Source of the DNA: Tanypteryx hageni
Taxonomy: Eukaryota; Arthropoda; Insecta; Odonata; Petaluridae
Length of the DNA: 64,000 bases
Assembly (NCBI GenBank): GCA_028673005.1
Contig: CM054115.1
Coordinates: 193,262,370-193,326,369, forward strand
Direction: 5' to 3'
The notes under the pieces were generated by a model. It saw only the letters and a program-made list of their open reading frames with translations. It searched no databases and was not told the DNA's origin. The position numbers and the translations under genes are program-made. Below, piece by piece: positions 21,797 through 33,134 of this stretch. Every line of letters starts with the position of its first letter. Positions within the stretch are counted from its first letter, which is position 1.

Positions 21797-23146
21797 TACA
21801 TCTACATCTACAGTTTACCCTGCAAGCCACCGCAAGGGTGTGTGGCAGGGGGTGTATTTACACCAAGGGGAAAACTCCAAAATTAGGCCTTGGTTTACGC
21901 CCCTACGCGAGGTTACTTTTGATCGCAAGTTTTATTCTGCTCAGCTATCGTTCTAGGGAAAAATGAGCCTTTGTATCTCTCTGTCCTACAGGCTATCTCT
22001 CTTATTTTACGAGGATGGTCCATTCTACCGATATAGGTGGGAGTTCTTATTATTTCTTTGACGTCGCTGGAGAAAGTACTCGTTCTAAATCTTTCAAGAA
22101 GTTTTAACCTAGCACGTGATCGACGCTCAGCTAGTGATTCCCATCCTAAGTCCTGTATCAAGCCTGTAACGCTTATATTTCTATCATAACAATTTTTGAC
22201 GAATCTAGCAGCTTTTCGCTGCACTTTCTCTAACTCGGCGATTAAACCTTTCTCGTACGGATCCCATATGCTCGACGCATACTCTAGCAGCGGTCTAACT
22301 AAAGAAAAGTAACATGTCTCTTTGACTTTTTCTTCGCTTTTACCTACTATCCGTTTGATGAATCCTAGTTTTTGCTTAGCTTTCCCGGATATATTTCGTA
22401 TGTGTGTGTCCCACGAGAGGTTACTTGTTAAAATGACACCTAAGTATTTGACGGATTCGGATAATTTTAGATGTACGCCTTCTATACTGTAATTCATCGC
22501 CTCAATTTCTTTGTTTCTCCAGAATCTCATGACGGAACACTTACCTAAGTTCAGCTCTAATTGCCACTCTTTACACCACTCGAGAATTGCGTGTAGGTCG
22601 TTAGAAAGTAATGCTTGATCAGCAGGACTGTTAATCTCTCTGTAAACTACCGTATCATCCGCGAATAACTTGATTTTACTTGTAATAACATTATCTAAGT
22701 CATTTATGTATATAAGGAATAATAGGGGACCGATGACACTTCCCTGTGGAACGCCGGAGGACACGCTGACCGAATCTGATTTATTTAAATCCATTTATGA
22801 CTACCATTTGTTCCCGATCATTGAGAAAGTCCCTGATCCACTCGATTATCTTTCGATTTATTCCACAGGCTTGTAATTTTTTCAATAACTTAATATGAGG
22901 GACTTTATCGAATGCCTTCTTGAAGTCAAGAAAAACCGCGTCTAGCTGGGTCTTTCGATCACCGGATCGTAGTATATCATGTGCAAACAGAGCGAGCTGT
23001 GTTTCACAAGATCTTGCCTTCCTAAAACCGTGCTGATATTTACTGAGCAAGTCCTGGCTATCTAAGAAGTCCATCACAGAACTAACGATGATGTGCTCTA
23101 GAATCTTGCAAGATATAATGATGTGTTCTAGAATCTTGCAAGATAT
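21797..23146 (-). mobile_element. CR1 LINE, 5'-truncated recent copy of the 33-37 kb family
   Basis: On the minus strand this repeats the 3' third of the CR1 element at 33.1-37.1 kb, including the 3' UTR and the GATGTA-repeat tail (21797-21815 as CATCTACATCTACATCTAC). Translated blocks are identical over about 290 residues, and only scattered bases differ in the UTR, so the two copies are recently related. The 5' end contains a ~30-bp tandem duplication (23087-23116 and 23117-23146). Confidence 0.9.
21913..23130 (-). pseudogene. CR1 ORF2 fragment: RT palm/thumb and C-terminus, one frameshift
   Basis: Sense-strand blocks: ISCKILEHIIVSSVMDFL, YQHGFRKARSCETQLALFAH, FLDFKKAFDKVPHIKLL, SSGVPQGSVIGPLLFLIYIN and LFADDTVVYREI (catalytic FADD). 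Then come LNLGKCSVMRF, VKYLGVILTSNLSWDTH and the C-terminal region to 21913. Relative to the full-length element, four extra bases (TTTA-type duplication in GATTTATTTAAATCC, about 22782) shift the frame between the KAFD and GVPQG blocks. Without an RT-intact 5' part the copy cannot act on its own. Confidence 0.9.
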
Positions 23147-23629
23147 TTTTATTTTATAACGCATTTTTGTAACTGCTTATAAGGATTTTCATTTTTGTCA
23201 TTACCAATCTTATGTTATACATTGCTCGCATTTTTGTTATCAACATCTAATTAATTAATAACTCCTATGTAATTTTTGCATTCCAATTATCTCCTTACCG
23301 ATCTTAAGTACTACCCTTCACACCACCTCCCCCTGCCTATCAATAGTTTAAACCTCACCTTTCTCCCTTCCTTCCATCCTTTTCCGTTTATATTCAACCC
23401 TCAGCTAAGCTATCGTTACATTATGATGTTGCAATAGGCGAAATCGACCGAGTAGTGGAAATTACAATAAGTGATTCATTTCCGTTATGAAACCTTTCCT
23501 CGAAGTGGAGCCTTCCTAAGATGGGCTTGTAATTGGCGAAAACTTAGAAGAAATTTATTACTCTTAAAATCTATTTAACGATATTCCTCTGAAAAGTGAA
23601 ACTTGATTAGTATTAGCCTACTATATTTT
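23147..23629. other. Unassigned DNA
   Basis: Contains two loose matches to the GGCGAAA Penelope-tail pattern (near 23440 and 23545) but no convincing stem. Confidence 0.35.
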
Positions 23630-24400
23630 TACTTTCTCCATATACGAAGTTTATGAATAAAATCAAATTCGAGAATTCAAAGAAAATATATATTTTAAGG
23701 TCCCCTGAACATATTTTGGCTATTTTCACGCTGATGTATGTATTGTGGGGGCTCTAACTCAAACACAATCACTCGTATAAATGCCAAATTTTATATTTAG
23801 AAAGAATCCTATATAACAAAGATCTGATTAGGTTTAGGCTAGTCGCCCAATCGAAAGTGGATGTTTACTCTGATCAGATTTTGGTTTGTAGCAAATAACT
23901 CTTTTAACTCTTCATAAATGTAAATGTTGTTTATTATTAACTTCACATAAAATATTATTTTCTATAACTTTTGGTTGAAGCAATTTTTTGTAGAACTAAT
24001 TTCTAAAGAGATATTTGCTTTAATTTTTGATGAATATAAAACAGTCCTAGAATAAAAGTCGTAGGAAATTTAATTTTCTACAACCTTTGGTCGAAACATT
24101 TTTCCACATAATACATTCTTGAAGAGATATTTTAAAAACAAAATTTTTTAGCTGCCACAACCACATCACCTACCGGCGACCTTTGTAAACACCTTACGCT
24201 CCCTTTTTATTTTCTTAATTGTAGGAGCTTCGGGGCTATACCCGATATCAGAAGGCTGCGATTTTAGTTTATTTCTATTCTTTGTACAGTCTTTAAATTT
24301 TTCTCGCATTACCTAAAAATATTTATTGTAATTTAACCTATTTGGAATTTTTATAAATATTACAGGTATTGGGAAAGCCATGTGGTGGCCACATCAGATT
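23630..24400 (+). repeat. Dispersed non-coding repeat, copy 1
   Basis: Shares ordered blocks with 54530-54945 and 62229-62740. These are TTCTCCATATACG, GGTCCCCTGAACA, GGGGGCTCTAACT, GTAGGAAATTTAATTT, GAAACATTTTTCCA, CACCTACCG-CGAC, AGAAGGCT, TTCTTTGTA-AGTCT and TATTTATTGT-AT-TAACCTATTTGGAATT. No coding. This is likely a non-autonomous element or the UTR of an unrecognised one. Confidence 0.65.
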
Positions 24401-27400
24401 TTTCAATCATCATAAGGATAGTATTATAAGTGTTCAGCCTTGCTTTAATCTTTTAAATATAATTACTCAATGTCTGTCCCTCCACTCTTGAATCTCTTGA
24501 TCAGTTTGTCATAGAGAAATGCTGTAAACGCCATTTAGTTTCTGCCAACTAGGAGACCCTGGAAAACTACTTTGTTTTATAGAAATGTTCCACGTTCAAC
24601 TCCAGGAGACGATTATATTTCCACATAAGTTTACACGGGATTTTTTATTTTTCAATGCGCACTATTTTTATTTTTATTCATCAAAATACGTTAATTCTGG
24701 TTCACATTTCTCTGTTTATGCTTTATTCCGCGGCTAAAACCATAAAATTTCTTATTCATGCAATGTTTAGATATTATACGGAAGTATTTGCCAGAAATAC
24801 GCATTTATATCAGATATTTTATGGCTTTTCCTTATTCTTTTTGGGTGTTGGCCAGGCGGTCCGCAATGTGGCCTCCCATTCATTCATTAACCGTCTTCTA
24901 GCTCTTTAAATGGACGAAAGAACCACATTATTCGCATCGCGCTTTTTATGAAGAAACGAAATTATTGTTGTAGCAACGTCAAGCTTAATATATTGCAACG
25001 TAGGTAGTTACAGATGATTATTATTGGGAAAACTCTGTTTGGAATGCGGGTTTTTTTAAGGATGGACCAAATGAAAACAAGATGATCCAAACAGAACTTA
25101 TGATGCCTAATTTCCATTTAATCATTTATTTAATACTTATATTGGTTTTAGTAGCTTTAAAGTCATCGTGGATATGTAGGTCTTTGTGTTCCTAAATTTC
25201 TTAATTTAGCTTTATAAAATACTACAAATACATTTGAACGGAATATGAAATTGATCACGTGAAATTGTACGGCAAAAATAACGCGTATACGTATTAGAAT
25301 ATATCGAATCTGAGTCCAACAATGGTTGTTGCTATGGCAACATTCTCGTAATGAGTGATAAAAACTGCAAAATGGACAGTATTTACGCGAAATTCTAAGA
25401 AACGCAATCGATAAGCAACATTCTACGATAAGAATTAGAGTCTTCATTCCTTTCCTAAGAGAAAAGTACAAAACTCGCTCCGATATTACAATTCCAAGGT
25501 ATTTCAATGAGCAAGAAAAATTACCCAGCACGATATATTTTAGATTTTTCATGTAGATCAAATGGGAAGTATAGTTCCTGGAATCGAGCCAGGGACTTGA
25601 ACCTTTGCAACAAAACTCTTTTCGAGAGCTCAACCCATTTAGCAAGAGATTTCCACCAAGTTTCATGAAAATCGGGTGATTGGTTCAAAAGTTAATAGGG
25701 GGACGTACAGACAACGACAAAACTATAAGCCTATTTCCATTCTAGAAAATAGGCTAAAAATCTTTATTTCAATATTGAAATATTACCTTTAGGTAAGGGA
25801 GAAACAATTAAAATAGCGCAGTCAATATGTCAGTTGCCTAATTTTGTAAAAAGAATATGAGCTACTATTAGTAAAAGAAAAGTAACACATTGTGAAGAAA
25901 AAAAAATTGTCTTCGTAATAATTCATAAGAAAAATTAAATAAATGACTGAATTAGTTGTATATGAAAAAATTTGATAGATTTCAATTAAAATAAAGAATT
26001 TAACGCATTAATAACATAACACTCTGAAAGCAATTGCTGTGTATCATTATTTTCCTCTCTAAGGTGTCCTTTAAACATCCAGATTTCTGAATGATTCCGC
26101 AATGGTTTTTGAGAGTAACACCAGTATAATATCAATGCGATAAACCAGTAACTGTTGCAAATATCTTAACATATTAATAATAAGGAATCAGTTATTAGAC
26201 TCATGACTTTAGAACTGGAAAAAGAAGAAAATATTCCCGAAAGCATTTGAATAATTTAAAAACTCGAATGAAATTCCTTTAAGTTAAGGTGGAATAATGA
26301 ATGAGATTTAAATTCTTCAGATTTAAAAGAATGTTGTTTTTTATTTTCGTAGATATGAGGTTTTACCCTATAACTTAGCGTACATTTAATCAGTATGACA
26401 CTTTTCCAAATATTTCATTTGTTCGAGCTCTGCATCCAGAGAGAAGACCAGGAACGCTGCAGAACTTGAACGTGAATTAAAGTCTTCCCGTGAATAATAA
26501 ACTATCCAAGAACTTCTGTCGACAAACTTATTAAACTTGACGGATCAGCGTAAAGCACAACGGTCGCCGTGAATTCCTCTTGAGGCAAACACTACCCGGA
26601 AATGGAATACTACAAAAGGAGGGACTTGTTAAAAAATGAGAGTGAAGCCGCGATGTGTTGTTTTTGATACTTCCGTCATAAGCACGACCGTCTTTAAATT
26701 TCAACAGCAATTTTCGAAACAAGCTACAAATATGTTCATGTATCCATCGCCACACGAAAATATTTAAAAGTTACGACAAACGGATTGAAGTAGAACACGC
26801 CTGAGGAAAACCCTCATTTTACCGCAAACCACGATGAAGCCATGACGCAAGATCGGTTAACGTGCAGTTAAGAGAAAGTCCTTTTACGGCAGCCGTAGGC
26901 ACTCTCGCCTTTGGAGAAAACTCGTGTTGCACTTGCTTCCAGATGGTAGCGCTTCCCATGGAAATACCATAATCTACTAATTCAGTTCGCAGTGAAGTGC
27001 CGGTAGATTGCGCTGCACTCGCGAACGCTAATTGGTTCTACCCTCGATCTACTAGTGTCCTCTTCCGGGCTAATGTCTGTTGCTGTAAAAGAAGGCTTCC
27101 CACGAAAAAGGGTGCGTCCCACGCAGGGTGCGTCGCAGGCAGGGGTCGTCATTTGCTGGAGTTGGGGAACTCGATAAACTGTCAAAAGTAGGAAAATGCT
27201 GCAATGACAAAAGACCTTCCGTTTGTCCACTGAAAGAAAACCGTTAGAAAATGTGATTCCAGAAATCAAAGAAATTAATGAGATTCAGCATAACATGCAA
27301 AACCGGTCGCAAAAATAAAAAACTGTGGTAAAGTTCTGTATATTTATTGTGAATAATGAGGAAATTAGTAATATCTAGCCGTACCGACTGATAGTAAGGA

Positions 27401-27499
27401 GAGTATCGATCGACCGTGCCACGGGTTAAAGAAGTGCCATAATGTATTCATGTGTCACCTGCGCTATTAAAAATATATGCCATCTACATCATCCGATCA
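24401..27499. other. Unassigned DNA, ~3.1 kb
   Basis: No recognised gene. Open frames at 24655-24909, 25163-25666 (minus), 26531-26755 (minus) and 26982-27269 (minus) lack motifs. At 25560-25720 the minus strand has the phrase CCCGATTTTCATGAAACTTGG and a tRNA-like GGTTCAAGTCC, typical of decayed insect repeats. Confidence 0.4.
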
Positions 27500-27777
27500 G
27501 TATAAAGCAACTAAAGTTCAGACGTATAAGGAATTCCGCGCTAAAGCGAGAAATACTATGGGCGAGGCTGTTACTAACTTCCGGAATAAGGTATTAATAA
27601 TTATTTGAAGGAGGACCCTAAAGCGTTTTGGTCCCATGTGAGAGAGGTCCAAGATAGAGGCCTTACCGCACCTTCCCTGCGTAATGACTCGGGTGCCGTT
27701 ATTCATGATAGCGCAGAGAAAGACAACCTGTTAAACGGTCATTTTGTAAAAGCATTTACAGCCGTCAGCGACCATTG
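27500..27777 (+). pseudogene. CR1 ORF2 fragment between endonuclease and RT
   Basis: Reads YKEFRAKARNTMGEAV and then, after a frame change near 27600, NYLKEDPKAFWSHVREVQ, SLRNDSGAVIHDSAEKDNLL and a TGA at 27775-27777. It aligns with residues around ENPKIFWSYVREVQD and GNLLNSFFQSVFTT of the full CR1 ORF2. It diverges at many positions, so this is a different, older CR1 family. Confidence 0.7.
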
Positions 27778-28054
27778 AGTACATTATGCTTGCTTGCAAA
27801 ATATGTTGTAAAATACTTGTAGGTCTTCATGTAAAGTGGTCATTATTATGGTCCGATTTTAACCAAAATTGGAATCGGTAAACAAATTTTATCAAAACTC
27901 CCAAATAACAAATTTCATTGAAGTACCTCCAGCAGTTCCCGAGTTAAAATATGCAGACAGATGCATGGAAATGACCTCCCCTATATGCATTCACTTCATG
28001 CAAAGAATGCATAAAAAATAGAAATTTCAGACCTGTTGTAGATTCCAGTTGGCA

Positions 28055-28310
28055 AATTTTAAAAAGAAGAATGAGCCTCTCCTCAGGTAATGTCCAACCC
28101 AGTTTGCCTTCCTCTTTCTGAGAGTCTGTATAATCATTCGCTTCTCTCCTATTCTTCGTAGCACTTCATCGTTTTTCATCCTATCTGTCCATTTTATCTT
28201 CAGCATTCTCCTCCAAGTCCACATTTCAAAGCTCTCCAAGTATTTGATGTCATTTTTCCTTAGCGTCCATGTTTCTGCCCCATACAATGCTATACTCCAT
28301 ACGTAGCATT
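28055..28310 (-). pseudogene. RTE-type LINE C-terminal fragment
   Basis: The sense frame reads SIVWG..., LYGAETWTLRKND, MWTWRRMLKIKWTDRM, LRRIGEKRMIIQTL and KRKANWVGHYLRRG. This is the same C-terminal module as the RTE element at 13.7-16.7 kb but clearly diverged from it. It is truncated at both ends. Confidence 0.75.
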
Positions 28311-28475
28311 ATATATATATAGTATACATATATAAACTTAAGGAAAAGAAAAGGTAGTGATGAGGGTGGCAACAAGGTGTTGAAGGAAGCCCAGCGGACA
28401 CTTACCAAGTTGGCAGGCTGCTGGGGGCGTCAAAGAGACACACGTAAATAAACACGCACAAAGAAAAAACGAAAG

Positions 28476-28503
28476 CTTATCGGGCCTATGCCCTTCTTCA
28501 GCG
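28476..28503 (-). repeat. Penelope-tail-like hairpin, degenerate
   Basis: Minus strand CTGAAGAAGGGCATAGGCCC followed by GATA: a CTGANGA box, a 4-bp stem GGGC/GCCC and GATA in place of GAAA. It resembles the PLE1/PLE2 tail motif but is shorter, and there is no coding sequence beside it. Confidence 0.35.
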
Positions 28504-28510
28504 ATGGAGA

Positions 28511-29254
28511 TAGAGTATATATATATGTATATGTATATATATTACTCATTAATAATATATCTTTCCAAACAGCAGGAAGATAAGCACTTCATAGAATAAT
28601 AACTTTCAGATTTATTTTCAATATAAAATTTGCGCACACACTCGATATATCTAGAGAGATTGAGAGTTTGAATGCAGGAAGCAGCGAGATATTTCGGATA
28701 AATGTTTGACAACGTCGCTTCTCTGTCTGCAATTGCTGCTAGACCCGCTCTGGGACATTTATTTCAATCCAGAACAGAAAATAAAAAACGGAGCCGAAGA
28801 GGTTAAGGTGCTCTCTCTCTCTTTCTCTTTCACACACTTTTTTCGCCCAAATGCGAATAAGAGCAGCGCGCATTTTAATCCTCTGAAGCGGTCGTAGTTA
28901 ATTCCTCATATTGAGATATTTTTAATTCCATTCGACTAACATTTGTATCGGTAGAAAATGTTGCTAAAGCAAAATACATTTTGTACTCCGTGTACTTCAC
29001 TTTGTCTACCAACAAACCATTAAAACGTAAAGTGTAATTTAAGCTTGGAGTATGTTTTCGGACGGCAACCGCACCAACGCTTGAATATACTTCAAAATGC
29101 AAATTAGCTTGTGTTTTCGTGTGTATTTAGGCACCCTCGCGAGATGTAGATGGCGATAGAAATGGGTGTGACGGGTTTTTGGGTGTGTGTGTGTGCGCGC
29201 AGCGAGAGAAGAGGCACGTAAGGGCGACTGAGAGGGCTTGTTGGGCACGACCAA
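28511..29254. other. Unassigned DNA
   Basis: Contains TA-rich microsatellite stretches at 28510-28540 and a short (GT)n/GCGC run near 29185. No coding motif. Confidence 0.4.
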
Positions 29255-29960
29255 GGTAAACTGCCCCCCCTCCCGTCCAACTCCCCTCTCTATAAATGTA
29301 TCCCCTTTTTCTCTCTACCTCTTCCCCTTTCTCCTACTCTCTCCATCTCACCCTCCCTCACTCCTCTCTCTTCCTCCCACACTCCGTCCATCTCCCTCTG
29401 TATTGTATTGTATCTTTTATATTATGTATGTTATTATTTATTATTACCTTCTTTCTTATAATATGCATATTCCTCCCTCTGTATTCATAGTATATATTCC
29501 ATATATTTCATCGTATTCTATATCTAATGATGTATATGTCTTTTATATATTACTTTAATACCTTTACGTGTATTTTTATGACGGTCTACAACGGCGCTGT
29601 ATATACAAACTCTCCTACTGTACGTACTCCTTTCTATTTAATGTTGTACTAGTATATTGTCATATATACACTCTAGGGTTTTCGCCGGTTTTCACACCCC
29701 CCTCCTCAGTAAGTGTTTTCCTGCTGGTGTTTTACAAGAGAGTACAATCCTGTTTTAACCTAGGTTATCCCCACAAAATTAAATGTTTTCAATTTTATCT
29801 TTTTTACTTTGCACGATTTTTATAGTATTTTTGTAATATATATTGTAATATTTTGTTATTTATTCTTATATTTATTATATTGACCAGGGGTTAAATGTAA
29901 GAATGGACTTTATGGTCCAAATTTCACCCGAATAAAGATGATTATATATCTGTCTATCTA
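29255..29960 (+). mobile_element. 3' UTR-only copy of the 6-10 kb LINE family, with a CT-rich leader
   Basis: 29400-29960 is the sense-strand counterpart of the 3' UTR at 6156-6229 plus 7434-8217. It ends CCGAATAAAGATGATTATAT followed by CTGTCTATCTATC. The AATAAA near the end is a plausible poly(A) signal. 29255-29400 is CT-rich. The copy is truncated before any coding sequence. Because it is uninterrupted, it defines where PLE2 entered the other copy. Confidence 0.7.
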
Positions 29961-30084
29961 TCCCTTTCTTTCTCTCCCACTTCCTCCTTTCTTTTAATAT
30001 CTTCCTCCCCCTCTCCCTTTTCATCTATCTAATGTTACACGAGTTCTACTTTTTCTATTAGATGAATATTCGGTTTTATTTATG

Positions 30085-30663
30085 CAATGGACATGGGGAT
30101 AATTAAAAGTTTTAAATGCCATTTTAAGCGATTTTTTGTTCTACAGTTGATTGAAAGGAGGGAAAGAGGTTTAGATGGCAACGACTCTGTATTGGATGCA
30201 ATTCAATTGATGACAGATACATGTTTCACCTACAACGATCATAAACTGTTTTCGAATGTCTGGTTTAATATCGGGAGAATTTTCGATTGATAACCATAAC
30301 GTTGATGAAGATCAGAATGGCTTAAAGAAAATGGAATTGCGAATTTTGACCATGTAAATGACATTGACAATTTTGTTCATGTTGATGATGATTTGATTAC
30401 CAGTGGAATTCCTACGGAGAGTGAAATAATAGAGACAGTATAAAGCACAGCAGACAGTGATGAAGACAATGTTGAATGTGTCGAAGGCACAATCCTTACT
30501 CAGGATGCCGTGGAAACATTAAATGATTTTTTTGAAAACATTGACATTTCCGATGGTGTTTTTAGTGCACTAAGTGTAATAAGAGGAAACTTAAGAGACT
30601 CCAAAGTGAAATCTATGAAACAGGCTACTATTCAAAGTTATTTTTGTAAAAAGGGGAGTGATT
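30085..30663 (+). pseudogene. pogo/Tigger-type transposase relic, C-terminal part
   Basis: The start of the fragment, MDMGIIKSFKCHFKRF, matches the PLDMGIIKxFKxxYR block that ends the DDE_1 catalytic domain of pogo/Tigger transposases. It is followed by VLDAIQLMTDTCF and FSNVWFNIG. After a frame change near 30300 the acidic tail continues (LKENGIANFDHVNDID, ILTQDAVETLNDFFENIDI), with one in-frame TAA near 30441, to a TAA at 30661-30663. The catalytic DDD residues are not present in the window. The right inverted end lies ~190 bases downstream. Confidence 0.7.
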
Positions 30664-30840
30664 AAGGATGCAGCTGTGAGTAAATTTTATATGTACGTAT
30701 GTTTACTTTAAATTTTCTAGTTTATTCTCATTTTTAGGTTTTTTCATAAATTTACTAAATAACCTTTCTGTTTATACATTCACTTTTACTTCTTATGTCT
30801 TATTTCACCATACGCATGCATGCTTTTGCCTTCACGGATG

Positions 30841-30909
30841 TTAAGTTTAACGGCTATAACTAGCAAAACTAAACGGTCCCGTGGCGCTCGTTATAGCCGA
30901 GTTTGACTG
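30841..30909 (-). repeat. Right terminal inverted repeat of the pogo-like element
   Basis: The reverse complement starts CAGTCAAACTCGGCTATAAC, the classic Tigger/pogo end, and is followed outward by TA (30910-30911). A second TTATAGCCGTTAAACTT copy lies 40 bases inside. No matching left end was found, so the copy is truncated on that side. Confidence 0.65.
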
Positions 30910-30911
30910 TA

Positions 30912-33125
30912 TGTAGGGAGTGTGCGCTCAAGTTTGTACCCGCCTTAAACATTTTAGGTTGCTGCTCACTGCCGCCTCCTAGAAGCTGCCTCCCGTGTGC
31001 AATGCACACATTGCGCCCATGGTAAGCACGGGCCTGATGAGACGTCATTGTATTTTTGCAAGCCATTGTGATTGTGATTAGAGAAATTAATTAATTCCGG
31101 CCTGTTTGTCATTTTCATCTCCCTTGAGCGTTATTTATATAACTTTAATGTTATATTAAATAAGTTTAGAGGTCTCTTAAATATAAACTCTCGTATTTCA
31201 AATTACAAAAATATTTTTAATATTTCCGTGGAAGGGAAGGTCCACTCCCCCCTCATTGCTCCCTTCAGCAGACGCCCATGGACTTTTCTTTGTATAGCAT
31301 TTTAGTAAAACGCGGCTGTCGAATTTAATCACACTGAAAAACATTTATTTTAATCTAGAATACGTCAACATCCTACAATATTTACAATTTTGATAATTAA
31401 GCCACAAAATTGAGTAATATGTACATACCCTCACTTCTTAACGTAAATAATTTTAAAATACTATTAGCAATGTAGTGATTAGATTTTTTCTCCAACATAT
31501 GTATTTCGAAAAGATTTGTTAATATTCATAAAACATAAAAAATATTAGTTCAAAATGCTAAATGAATTGGAAAATTGAAAAACAATTTGAAACTATCTCC
31601 GTCAATGTTCATGAAATGTCATTCAAAAATCATATCATATAACATTTTCCTATAGATTGGAGTTATTCGCAAGTTTAATACATCAATGGTTAAATGCAAA
31701 ATAAAGTTACAAACTAAGGTAAATCATCGCATTACTATGGTTGATTGAGGAATGTTTCGTAAAAGACGACGTATAGCTGAGTTCACGAATTAATTATGCC
31801 TTTCGGGATAGAATTATAACGATTCGTCTAATTTCCACTTAAACATTACATCTGCCTATTAAGCCCATATATACATGTATCTTATTATATAAAGAGCAAT
31901 CCGTTTGTGCGACCGACCCATAAAGTACCTTTCACAAATCCCTTTTTTTTCACTTACACGCTTTTTCTTTTACAAAATTCAATTATAAGTAATTGACCCA
32001 CGACCTTTGGATAGGGACCATTTTAAAGAAAAATACTGAAACATTCTTATTTTTGTCGTCTAATATTACCTTCTGCTCGAAATCGTTCGAATATTTCTCG
32101 AGAATTCAAAATTTCATCAAAATATTGCGTTTTTAGTGAAAGAATCCCTTGGCGACAGAATAGATTATTAAACTTGAGATGATTATTGATATATGGCTTT
32201 TTATATGCATGCTACGTTGTAGCGTTATGGAGAGAAAGGTTGAGCTTTTTATACATGGACGAATACTAAAAAGACGAAATTCAGTCAAAGAAATGAACGT
32301 CATATTTTACAGAGTGAAAAACTCAATATTTCTCGCATGGACCGTAAGATTTTTATCTATACCTACTAAATAAACGTATCATGTAAAATAAAGCTTCTAT
32401 GAGAGTTGTTAGCATTACTTTCTGTTTATTTTTAATCTATCACGGCGAGAAGTCCTCGCGGTAAGCCGGCCGCGGACAAAGTCCTCGTGGTGAGACGGCT
32501 GAAGCGAAATGAACCTAGGCGGCGAGACGACCGCGACGAGGCGGCTGCGGCGAAATGGCCGCACCGAGAAGTCCCATTGCTAATTGCAGAGAATATTGTG
32601 TGGCAGGATGAACTCTTGAATGTATTTTTTATTTAACCGAATTCCTAGATAATTCACGTTTTAGGTCTGCTGACTGGGATGATTCAGGGGGTCGTTACAT
32701 TACTTTTTCAGGTCAACATTGAAAATCAACGAGAACTGCATACTGCACGTATATCGTTAGTGGATTCTATTATTCCAACCATTTCCTGATTCGTTTTGTT
32801 TTTCAAATAAAAGAAGCGGAGCAATAACAACAAATATTATAAACGACTAAATTACCGAGAGAATAACAATATTAAAAGTCTCTTCAGAAGAATGTTGAGC
32901 GTAACGTCATTCTGATTAAATGTTGTTGTTGTTCTTAAGAAACACTCAAATTTTTCGAATAATCGTACGTCATTAATCTACCAAATCAAACCAGGAATTT
33001 ACTTCGCACAAAACGCCAAGTATATAAAATGGCAAGAAATTGTTATAATACGTGTTTCCATTAAATAGAAAACAATGAATAAATGCTTATTCAACCTATT
33101 AAAAAAATCTAACTTAAAAGAGTAA
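30912..33125. other. Unassigned DNA, ~2.2 kb
   Basis: No coding motif. 32440-32580 is an unusual GC-rich island with repeated GGCGAGACG/GCGAAATG phrases (possible decayed minisatellite). 31870-32110 resembles insect dispersed repeats by phrase (TATATAAAGAGCAATCCG). Confidence 0.4.
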
Positions 33126-33134
33126 AAGAGATTC

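Noticed and set aside
25163..25666. 167-codon minus-strand frame
   Set aside because: No recognisable domain and it runs through a decayed tRNA-like repeat; most likely chance.
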